A stretch of DNA of 64,000 nt from Lachnospiraceae bacterium (GTDB taxonomy: Bacteria; Bacillota; Clostridia; Lachnospirales; Lachnospiraceae). The stretch covers positions 1-64,000 of the forward strand of contig SVDN01000008.1 of NCBI GenBank assembly GCA_015057825.1, in the 5' to 3' direction. Numbering within the stretch: the first letter of the stretch is position 1; every line of letters begins with the position of its first letter. The position numbers were made by a program, and so were the translations under genes. Positions 20,259 through 27,604 of the stretch are shown here, piece by piece. Below the pieces are notes generated by a model that was not told the origin of the DNA, searched no databases, and worked only from the letters and a program-made list of their open reading frames with translations.

Positions 20259-20287
20259 TTGAAAATTCCCATTTTAAGTGCTATTAT
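20259..20287 (+). promoter_or_regulatory. promoter of the aminotransferase-proC operon
   Basis: TTGAAA (20259-20264), a 17-base spacer and TATTAT (20282-20287) predict a transcript start near 20294 and a leader of about 124 bases. Confidence 0.65.
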
Positions 20288-20320
20288 TCTATCTGATATT
20301 TAATAAAAATTTAGTTTTTT

Positions 20321-20397
20321 GTGGCATGACTTTGTTTAAAGTCGGTATATATTTATGATTTTTTCGTTGATACATTTATGTATGGTAAGAATGCCAC
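20321..20397 (+). promoter_or_regulatory. candidate structured leader (three-way junction) before the aminotransferase
   Basis: GTGGCAT (20321-20327) pairs with ATGCCAC (20391-20397) to close a junction holding two hairpins: GACTTT-GTTT-AAAGTC (20328-20343) and ATACAT-TT-ATGTAT (20370-20383). The outer stem ends 8 bases before the ribosome binding site GGAGG (20406-20410). It lies inside the transcript predicted from the promoter at 20259. The layout is riboswitch-like, but I cannot match it to a known class. Confidence 0.45.
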
Positions 20398-20417
20398 GTT
20401 AGTTTGGAGGTAAAAAT

Positions 20418-21617
20418 ATGTCACTTGAGTTATCAAGGAAAGCAAGCGCTGTTAAGCCATCATCAACATTGGCAATTACGGCAAAAGCAAAAAGTTTAAA
20501 GAAAAGCGGAGTAGATGTTGTTGGTTTCGTTGCAGGGGAACCTGATTTTAATACACCGAAAAATATTTGCGATGCGGCTATTAAGGCAATTAACGATGGC
20601 TTTACAAAATATACGCCTGCTTCGGGTATGGACGAGCTTAAAAAAGCTGTCTGTGATAAATTCAAAAGAGTAAATAACATTAATTACGATACAAATCAAG
20701 TTGTTATCAGCAATGGCGGTAAACATTCATTAACAAATGTTTTTGCCGCAATTTTAAATCCCGGTGATGAAGTTATCATTCCTTCACCTTATTGGTTAAG
20801 CTATCCGGAAATGGTTAAACTTTCCGACGGCGTTCCGGTTTTTGTAAGATGTGAAAGCTCACAGCGTTATAAGTTAACAATAGAGCAATTGGATGCCGCT
20901 TATACGGACAAAACAAAAGCTCTTATTCTTACATCACCATCAAACCCTACAGGTATGATTTATTCAAGAGAAGAGCTTGAAAAAATCGCAGACTGGGTTT
21001 GTAAACATGATATTTACGTTGTTTCCGACGAAATCTACGAAAATCTTATTTATACCGGAGAGAAAAACGTTAGTATTGCATCTTTAAATGATGAAATATA
21101 TAAAAGAACAATTACGGTTAACGGCCTTGCAAAAAGCTATGCAATGACAGGCTGGAGAATCGGTTATATAGGAGCAAGTGTCGAAATCGCAAAATTGATT
21201 TCAAGCGTACAAAGTCATCAGACTTCAAATCCGAATTCAATTGCTCAGGTTGCGGCAATCGAAGCATTGAACGGCGATCAGTCATCTGTTGACATGATGC
21301 TTGCTGCTTTTAAGAATAGGAGAGATTTAATTTATGAAGCGGTTTGCTCAATTGATTACCTCAGCGCCATTGAGCCGGAAGGTGCATTCTATTTATTTGT
21401 TGATTGTTCCGAGGCTCTTAAACATAGTTATAAGGGTATTAAGTTAAACGACGCAAGCGATTTGGCGAAATATCTTTTGGATGATTATAATGTGGCTGTT
21501 ATTCCATGTGCTGATTTTGGTTTTCCGGATCATATCAGACTTGCTTATGCTATTTCGGAAGAAAACATTAAGAAGGGTATGGACAGAATAGCTGAGTTTA
21601 TCAAAAATCTTGATTAA
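20418..21617 (+). CDS. PLP-dependent aspartate-type aminotransferase (class I/II)
   Basis: This 399-residue fold-type I aminotransferase of the AspB/PatA group transfers amino groups between aspartate or related amino acids and 2-oxoglutarate. Motifs are the substrate-binding GEPDFNTP near 36, TSPSNPTG near 170, the PLP-contacting VSDEIYENL near 200, the Schiff-base lysine in NGLAKSYAMTGWRIGY (about 239), and the C-terminal DHIRLAYA arginine. The start follows GGAGGTAAAAAT. proC follows 21 bases downstream, so both are likely cotranscribed from the promoter at 20259, behind the structured leader. Confidence 0.88.
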   Translation: MSLELSRKASAVKPSSTLAITAKAKSLKKSGVDVVGFVAGEPDFNTPKNICDAAIKAINDGFTKYTPASGMDELKKAVCDKFKRVNNINYDTNQVVISNGGKHSLTNVFAAILNPGDEVIIPSPYWLSYPEMVKLSDGVPVFVRCESSQRYKLTIEQLDAAYTDKTKALILTSPSNPTGMIYSREELEKIADWVCKHDIYVVSDEIYENLIYTGEKNVSIASLNDEIYKRTITVNGLAKSYAMTGWRIGYIGASVEIAKLISSVQSHQTSNPNSIAQVAAIEALNGDQSSVDMMLAAFKNRRDLIYEAVCSIDYLSAIEPEGAFYLFVDCSEALKHSYKGIKLNDASDLAKYLLDDYNVAVIPCADFGFPDHIRLAYAISEENIKKGMDRIAEFIKNLD

Positions 21618-21638
21618 TTTTAAATAAGGAGAAGCGAT

Positions 21639-22439
21639 ATGGCAAAGATTGGTTTTATAGGTGTTGGCAACATGGGCTACGCTATGATGCGTGGTATTTT
21701 AAAGAACTTTTCGAAGGATGACATTCTGTTTACGGATGTTAATACCAAAAGATGCGCCGAAGTATCAAATGAACTTGGCGTTGAATATGTGCATTCCAAT
21801 GCAGAACTTGCAAATAATGCAAAATATGTTGTTTTGGCCGTAAAACCACAATTCTATGATGCCGTAACGAAAAATATCAGAGATATTGTAACCGAAAATA
21901 CGGTTATTATTTCTTTGGCTCCGGGAATTTCCATAGAGGATGTTAAATTTAAAGTCGGAAGCTCTGCTAAAATTGTAAGAGTTATGCCTAATACACCGGC
22001 ACTGATCGGTGAAGGCATGACAGGCATTTGCTATGAAAACAATAATATACTCAGTCCCGAAGAGAAAGAGACCGTTGAAAAAATCTTTTCGTCTATCGGA
22101 AATTTCAAAGTAGTGGATGAGAAGATAATGTCTGCGGTTGTTTGCGCCAGCGGAAGTTCTCCCGCTTATGTATATATGTTTATAGAGGCATTGGCTGACA
22201 GTGTTGTTAAATATGGTATGCCAAGAGATATGGCATATGATTTTGTTGCCAATACGGTTGTGGGTGCCGCAAAGATGGTTAAAGAAACAGGCTTACATCC
22301 GGGCAAATTAAAAGATGCCGTTTGCTCCCCGGGAGGAACGACGATAGCCGGTGTGGCTGCTTTGGAAGAGTTTGGATTCAGAAATTCGATTATCAAAGCA
22401 ACGGATGCTTGCTATGATAAATGCGAAAACATGAAATAG
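21639..22439 (+). CDS. proC: pyrroline-5-carboxylate reductase
   Basis: This 266-residue enzyme catalyses the last step of proline synthesis, reducing pyrroline-5-carboxylate with NAD(P)H. It has an N-terminal Rossmann motif (IGFIGVGNMGYAMM), the central MPNTPALIGEGM motif, and the ProC signature near the C-terminus (LHPGKLKDAVCSPGGTTIAG). The length fits the family. An AAGGAGAAG ribosome binding site precedes the ATG. It is the second gene of a two-gene operon with the aminotransferase and ends at a strong terminator. Confidence 0.95.
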   Translation: MAKIGFIGVGNMGYAMMRGILKNFSKDDILFTDVNTKRCAEVSNELGVEYVHSNAELANNAKYVVLAVKPQFYDAVTKNIRDIVTENTVIISLAPGISIEDVKFKVGSSAKIVRVMPNTPALIGEGMTGICYENNNILSPEEKETVEKIFSSIGNFKVVDEKIMSAVVCASGSSPAYVYMFIEALADSVVKYGMPRDMAYDFVANTVVGAAKMVKETGLHPGKLKDAVCSPGGTTIAGVAALEEFGFRNSIIKATDACYDKCENMK

Positions 22440-22457
22440 AAATCATAGAAGAGTTTT

Positions 22458-22489
22458 GGGGCGGCGCAGAATTGCGTCGCTCCTTTTTT
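22458..22489 (+). terminator. terminator of the aminotransferase-proC operon
   Basis: A GC-rich stem (GGGGCGGCGCA with TGCGTCGCTCC, one G-T pair) is followed by TTTTTT, just after proC. Confidence 0.88.
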
Positions 22490-22906
22490 ATTGTAAATAT
22501 CATTAATTTAATATCGGCAAGTAAAGATTGATTGACTATTACTAACAAATAAATAATATGTAAATCAAATCAGAACTTTGCTAAATGTAAAAATAGTAAA
22601 AAGAAGGGCTAAAATTGCAATTTTAAAAATGCAAAATTCCACAATATATTGTCCGATTTATAAAATATTTTCTCTATATCTTGTGAAAAATTATGTTTAC
22701 CCCAAAGCATTAATTTTTTGAAAAATCCATTTGATTTTATGGGAAAAACTTTATATAATAATACTTACCAAATCGAAATTATGTATACGAAATGTTTACA
22801 TCAAACTCTAAAATTTGCGTTTTGATAAATTAAGATTTAGTAAAAACTTTGTGGGTTTTGTTTTTACGGTTTGTTAAATATATCTTGGATTTAGGGTGGT
22901 TAATAT
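22490..22906. other. AT-rich intergenic stretch before xerD
   Basis: No gene is supported in these 417 bases. A perfect 14-base palindrome, AAAATTGCAATTTT, lies at 22611-22624. The region is otherwise AT-rich, and I could not assign a confident promoter, although a start signal for xerD must lie in or near it. Confidence 0.5.
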
Positions 22907-23791
22907 ATGAAATCAGCAGTTGAAAATTTTATAGTTTATTTAAAGGACGTTAAAAAGACTTCGGAGAATACTTATGTTTCTTACAGACGTGATTTGATGA
23001 AGCTTGTTAACTTCTTAAATGAACACGGCATTGAAGATGTTAAAGATGTAACATCCACCAATCTTACTTCATATGTACTTCATTTGGAAAAGAACGGAAG
23101 TGCTGCATCATCGGTTTCAAGAAGCATTGCAAGCATCAAGGCATTCTTTAATTACCTCTTTACTGAAGGTAAAATTAGTAAACTTCCGACAGATTCTTTG
23201 AAGCCACCAAAGGTTATAAAGAAATTACCGGAGATTCTTTCCATTGATGAAATAAATTCTTTGTTAAGTCAGCCGGACGATTCAAACGTTAAGGGCTGCA
23301 GAGACAAAGCTATGCTTGAACTTTTATATGCAACGGGAATCAGAGTAAGCGAACTTATCGGTTTGAAAATCTCGGATGTTAACTTATCCACTTCAAGCAT
23401 AACATGCAAACACGGTAGCTCTGAAAGAAGTATTCCATTCAGTAATACCGCAAAAGCTGCCATAACAAAATATCTTAAAGATACAAGATCCGCTATGGTG
23501 GATGATAATGCAGGCGATATATTATTTACCAATTGTTCCGGTCAGCCTATGAGCCGTCAGGGATTTTGGAAACTTATTAAATATTATGGAAACAAAGCGG
23601 GTATCGAAAAAGATATTACGCCGCACACACTCAGGCATTCTTTTGCCGCTCATCTTGTTGAAAACGGAGCCGACTTAAAATCCGTTCAAGAGATGATTGG
23701 TCATTCGGATATTTCAACTACTCAGATTTATGCGGATTTGAGCAATTCGAAAATAAGAGAAGTGTATGCTAAAGCGCATCCAAGAAAATAA
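22907..23791 (+). CDS. xerD: tyrosine recombinase XerD
   Basis: This 294-residue tyrosine recombinase resolves chromosome dimers at dif. It has an N-terminal SAM-like core-binding domain (about 1-90) and a catalytic domain with Arg in LLYATGIRVSELIGL, the box HTLRHSFAAHL, GHSDISTTQIY, and the nucleophilic Tyr in that last motif. Length and motifs fit XerD better than phage integrases. GGGTGG precedes the ATG. The catalytic residues look complete. A second, more divergent recombinase is at 58932. Confidence 0.88.
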   Translation: MKSAVENFIVYLKDVKKTSENTYVSYRRDLMKLVNFLNEHGIEDVKDVTSTNLTSYVLHLEKNGSAASSVSRSIASIKAFFNYLFTEGKISKLPTDSLKPPKVIKKLPEILSIDEINSLLSQPDDSNVKGCRDKAMLELLYATGIRVSELIGLKISDVNLSTSSITCKHGSSERSIPFSNTAKAAITKYLKDTRSAMVDDNAGDILFTNCSGQPMSRQGFWKLIKYYGNKAGIEKDITPHTLRHSFAAHLVENGADLKSVQEMIGHSDISTTQIYADLSNSKIREVYAKAHPRK

Positions 23792-23800
23792 ATACAAGTC

Positions 23801-23851
23801 GCTCGGGTTTTAGGTATTAGTATATTACCCTTGTCCTTTATCATACCGAGC
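23801..23851. other. GC-closed structured segment after xerD
   Basis: GCTCGG (23801-23806) pairs with CCGAGC (23846-23851), enclosing a smaller hairpin (GGTA at 23813-23816 with TACC at 23826-23829). It sits between the xerD stop and its terminator-like hairpin. It may be part of a small RNA on either strand. I cannot match it to a known family. Confidence 0.35.
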
Positions 23852-23856
23852 TTAAC

Positions 23857-23890
23857 AAACAACCAGTAGACGGGAGGCCACTGGTTGTTT
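23857..23890 (+). terminator. terminator-like hairpin of xerD with a purine-rich loop
   Basis: An 11-bp stem (AAACAACCAGT at 23857-23867 with ACTGGTTGTTT at 23880-23890) is followed by CTTTGTTT. Its loop, AGACGGGAGGCC, contains a GGGAGG sequence; on the opposite strand the loop shows CCTCCC, which resembles an anti-Shine-Dalgarno motif. Confidence 0.65.
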
Positions 23891-23980
23891 CTTTGTTTAA
23901 TAATGAATTGTTTAATAATGAGAAAAGTGCAGTATTTTGCGATGCAAATCACTGCACTTGACGACATTCGTCAAAAATCG

Positions 23981-24029
23981 ACGAAAAAGCACTATTACTC
24001 ATGCAAGCATGGTAATAGTGCTTTTTCGT
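23981..24029 (-). terminator. terminator of tRNA-Leu (works on either strand)
   Basis: A perfect 18-bp stem (23981-23998 with 24012-24029, including AAAAAGCACTATTAC) encloses a small inner CATGCAAGCATG hairpin. It lies 27 bases beyond the 3' end of the minus-strand tRNA-Leu and is flanked by T/A runs in both directions. It is therefore likely to end the tRNA transcript and any read-through from xerD. Confidence 0.85.
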
Positions 24030-24056
24030 CTCTTCTTTTCTCATTGTTAAACAAAA

Positions 24057-24139
24057 TGCGGATGGCGGGACTTGAACCCGCACATAGTCACCTACGTCAG
24101 ATTTTGAGTCTGATGCGTCTGCCATTCCGCCACATCCGC
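24057..24139 (-). tRNA. tRNA-Leu (anticodon CAA)
   Basis: This 83-base tRNA reads on the minus strand. Acceptor arms GCGGATG and CATCCGC pair, with discriminator A; no CCA is encoded. The anticodon stem TCAGA/TCTGA holds the loop CTCAAAA, giving anticodon CAA for UUG leucine codons. The long variable arm of a class II tRNA is present, and the T loop reads TTCAAGT between CGGG and CCCG. It lies between xerD and polA, transcribed against both. Confidence 0.95.
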
Positions 24140-24274
24140 AAAGGTTTCTTTAGCAAAACCTTTATTATATTATCAAAATAAGCCTTAAAAGTCAACGACT
24201 TTAATATGGTTTTTATGCCTTTTTCGTGGTAAAATATTATCATTAAAAAAATGTATTGATTAAGGGAAATTATT

Positions 24275-26917
24275 ATGGCAGATAAATTACTTCTTGTTGA
24301 TGGACACAGTATTCTTTCAAGATCTTTTTACGGTATCAAATCAGATATGACCAATTCCGAAGGCCTCCATACAAATGCAATATATGGTTTTTTGAATACT
24401 TTTTTAAATGTATTTAACGAAGAAAAGCCAAACTATGTTTTTGTTGCCTTTGACGTTAAGGAAAAAACTTTTCGTCACAAAATGTATGAAGCATATAAGG
24501 GACAGAGAAAACCTTTTCCGGAGGAATTTAGAGAACAGGTTCCGGTAATGAAAGATCTTTTAAAAACAATGGGTGTTACTTGCGTTGAACTTCCGGGCTT
24601 TGAAGCGGATGATATTATTGGAACTCTTTCAAAACGAGCGGAAAAAGAAGGATTGCAGGTAACTATTTTATCCGGAGACCGAGATCTTTTGCAATTGGCA
24701 ACGGATAATATTATGGTCAGAATTCCTAAAGGCGCAAGCGTTATAGAAAACTATCATACAGCCGAAGTTATTGCAAAATTAGGTGTTTCGCCTCTTGAAT
24801 ATATTGATGTTAAAGCCTTAATGGGCGATACATCGGACAATATTCCGGGAGTTCCGGGTATCGGTGAAAAAACCGCAACCAACCTTATTGTTCAATATAA
24901 GTCCTTGGAAAATGTTATTGAGCATGTTGATGACATAAAACAAAACAAAATAAGGGAAAATTTAAAAGAAAACATCGAACTGGCAAGACTTTGTAAAAAA
25001 CTGGCCACAATCAATATTGAAGCACCTTTGACGCAAAAAACGCAAGATGGTGCATTTGGCAATTTCTTTAACCCTGATGTTTATAAATTCTTTTCAAAAC
25101 TTGAATTGAAACGTTTTTTGACAAAATACAAAAACGAATTTGAAGCTTCTTCGGATGCTTGCGACACAAAGGCAAGGGAAGATGACGACAATAAGATAAT
25201 TCAAGACTTGCTTGCATCTTTTAATACAAAGAATATTGTTAAAAAGTCGGATCTGGATGCATTCACATTCAATGCTCTTATGATGCAAAAAATCGGAATC
25301 GCATTTTGCGAAGAGCCTTATTTTGTTGCTTTTTTAAACGAAAACAAGGAACTTAATATTGTTTGCGAGAATGAGGAAATCAAAAAAAGCGATATTGATG
25401 ACACAGTAATAAAAGTGCTTAATTCCAATGCAGAAAAATCCGTAAACAATCTTAAAAAGCTGCTTAAAATAACAAACGCCGATTCGTTGGATGTGGTGAA
25501 TCGCGAAAGCGTTTATGATGTGGGAATCGCAGCCTATCTTTTGAACCCTCTTAAAAGCAGTTATAACAAGGATGACCTTGCAAGAGACTATTTGGATATG
25601 CTTCTTTCGCCCGAGGATAGCGAACTTGCATTGGAAGCATATATTTATCTTCAATCCAAAGATATTTTGCTTAATAAACTTGAAGAATCACAGATGAAGG
25701 ATTTGTATTTGAATATCGAAATGCCTCTTGTTTATATCCTTCACGATATGGAAAAGTCAGGCATTAGGGTTGATGCCGATGCTCTTAAAGAATATGGCGA
25801 TAATTTGTCTGTTTCAATTGATAAATTAAAAGGCGAAATTCTTGATGAAATGGGTGCCGACGACAGCTTTAACTTGAATTCTCCGAAACAATTGGGCGAA
25901 TTCTTGTTTGAAAGAATGCAAATTCCGGGCGGTAAAAAGACAAAGACCGGCTATTCCACATCTGCCGATGTTCTTGAAAAATTGGCGCCGGACTATCCTT
26001 TTATTGCAAAAATACTTGAGTACAGAACTCTTACAAAACTTAAATCCACATATGCGGACGGTTTGGCTGCGTTCATTAAAGAAGACGGTAGAATTCACGG
26101 AACCTTTAATCAAACCATAACCGCAACCGGAAGAATAAGCTCAACGGAGCCGAATTTGCAAAATATTCCTATTCGTATGGAAATCGGTAGACAGCTTAGA
26201 AAAATCTTCATTCCTAAAGCCGGTTTCGTATTTATTGATGCGGATTATTCTCAAATTGAACTCAGGGTTTTGGCTCACATTTCGGGAGACGAAAATCTGA
26301 TAGAAGCATACAAATCCGACCAGGATATCCATAAAATCACGGCTTCCAAAGTTTTTGGCATTCCTTTGGATGAGGTTACAAAAGAACAAAGAAGCAACGC
26401 CAAAGCGGTTAACTTCGGCATTGTATACGGAATCAGTTCTTTCGGATTAAGCAATGATATAGGAATTTCCAGAAAAGAAGCCAAAGAATATATAGAATCA
26501 TATTTTAAAACATATCCGGGAATTAAAAGCTTTTTGGATGATGTGGTTGATAAAGCAAAAAAAGACGGCTTTGTTCGCACCATGTATAACAGAATAAGAC
26601 CGATTCCGGAACTGAAATCTTCAAATCATATGCAAAAAATGTTCGGAGAAAGAGTAGCCATGAATTCGCCTATTCAAGGAACTGCTGCCGATATTATAAA
26701 AATTGCCATGATTCATGTAGACGAACGTTTAAGAAAAAATAATTATAAATCAAGACTTATTTTGCAAGTCCATGACGAGCTCTTAATCGAAGCAGCAAAA
26801 AATGAGGCGGAAGAAGTAAAGCAGCTCGTTATCGAAGAAATGCAAAAGGCCGCTGATTTAAAGGTAAAACTTGAAGTAGAGGCAAATATAGCGGATAACT
26901 GGTTGGATGCCCATTGA
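24275..26917 (+). CDS. polA: DNA polymerase I
   Basis: This 880-residue polymerase acts in gap repair and Okazaki fragment processing. The N-terminal 5'-3' exonuclease domain (about 1-290) has GFEADDIIGTL and DTSDNIPGVPGIGEKTA. A central region (about 310-490) is a 3'-5' exonuclease-like fold without the DxE and other acidic residues of a working proofreading site. The polymerase domain has DADYSQIELRVLAHIS, the O-helix region RSNAKAVNFGIVYGIS and the catalytic QVHDELL. This resembles Bacillus and Geobacillus Pol I, which lack proofreading. A TAAAAT box lies at 24230. coaE follows 33 bases downstream. Confidence 0.95.
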   Translation: MADKLLLVDGHSILSRSFYGIKSDMTNSEGLHTNAIYGFLNTFLNVFNEEKPNYVFVAFDVKEKTFRHKMYEAYKGQRKPFPEEFREQVPVMKDLLKTMGVTCVELPGFEADDIIGTLSKRAEKEGLQVTILSGDRDLLQLATDNIMVRIPKGASVIENYHTAEVIAKLGVSPLEYIDVKALMGDTSDNIPGVPGIGEKTATNLIVQYKSLENVIEHVDDIKQNKIRENLKENIELARLCKKLATINIEAPLTQKTQDGAFGNFFNPDVYKFFSKLELKRFLTKYKNEFEASSDACDTKAREDDDNKIIQDLLASFNTKNIVKKSDLDAFTFNALMMQKIGIAFCEEPYFVAFLNENKELNIVCENEEIKKSDIDDTVIKVLNSNAEKSVNNLKKLLKITNADSLDVVNRESVYDVGIAAYLLNPLKSSYNKDDLARDYLDMLLSPEDSELALEAYIYLQSKDILLNKLEESQMKDLYLNIEMPLVYILHDMEKSGIRVDADALKEYGDNLSVSIDKLKGEILDEMGADDSFNLNSPKQLGEFLFERMQIPGGKKTKTGYSTSADVLEKLAPDYPFIAKILEYRTLTKLKSTYADGLAAFIKEDGRIHGTFNQTITATGRISSTEPNLQNIPIRMEIGRQLRKIFIPKAGFVFIDADYSQIELRVLAHISGDENLIEAYKSDQDIHKITASKVFGIPLDEVTKEQRSNAKAVNFGIVYGISSFGLSNDIGISRKEAKEYIESYFKTYPGIKSFLDDVVDKAKKDGFVRTMYNRIRPIPELKSSNHMQKMFGERVAMNSPIQGTAADIIKIAMIHVDERLRKNNYKSRLILQVHDELLIEAAKNEAEEVKQLVIEEMQKAADLKVKLEVEANIADNWLDAH

Positions 26918-26950
26918 TCAGCCTGATTTCTTGATTGAAAAGGACATATA

Positions 26951-27538
26951 ATGATAATAGGACTTACAGGTGCCGTAGGCGCCGGAAAATCGACAATACT
27001 TAATATTTTAAAAGAAAAATTCAACGCTCATATTATTGAAGCGGATAAAGTGGGCCATTTAGTTATGAAAAAAGGCGAGTCGGCTTTTGATAAAATCCTA
27101 CAAAGCTTTGGTAATGATATTTTGGCCGCCGATGGCGAAATTGACAGAATTGCTCTTGGCAAAATTGTTTTCGGAAACGAAGATAACAGAGGGAAAATCA
27201 ACGAAATAGTCCATCCTGAAGTAAAGAAATATATAGAGGATACAATTAAATCAATTCAAGCAAATGACAAAGATGCCTTGATTGTTGTGGAAGCGGCACT
27301 TTTAATCGAAGGCGGATATAAGAATGTATGCGATGAAATGTGGTATGTATATCTTGATGATTCTTTAAGAAGACAACGCCTTAAAGAGTCCAGAGGATAT
27401 GATGATAAAAAAATCGACGATATTTTATCCGGACAGCTTTCGGATGCCGAATTTCGCGCATCTTGCGATTTTGTAATCGATAATGGTTCGGACATGGATA
27501 ATCTTACAAAACAAATTGATAAGAAGTTAAAAAAATAG
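26951..27538 (+). CDS. coaE: dephospho-CoA kinase
   Basis: This 195-residue kinase phosphorylates dephospho-CoA to finish coenzyme A synthesis. The P-loop GAVGAGKST begins at residue 6, a conserved EADKVGH motif follows near 31, and the lid region reads RRQRLKESRGY near 139. It is placed directly behind polA, a common linkage in Firmicutes, and is probably in the same transcript. The start follows GAAAAGGACA. Confidence 0.93.
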   Translation: MIIGLTGAVGAGKSTILNILKEKFNAHIIEADKVGHLVMKKGESAFDKILQSFGNDILAADGEIDRIALGKIVFGNEDNRGKINEIVHPEVKKYIEDTIKSIQANDKDALIVVEAALLIEGGYKNVCDEMWYVYLDDSLRRQRLKESRGYDDKKIDDILSGQLSDAEFRASCDFVIDNGSDMDNLTKQIDKKLKK

Positions 27539-27604
27539 TAAAATAAGAGTTAGTATAAATATATGCAAAGGTCTATTTGCATATATTAATATTGGGAGGG
27601 TAAA

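Noticed and set aside
23885..24181. 98-codon frame overlapping the tRNA-Leu on the opposite strand
   Set aside because: It runs through a perfect terminator and a tRNA gene, with no start signal.
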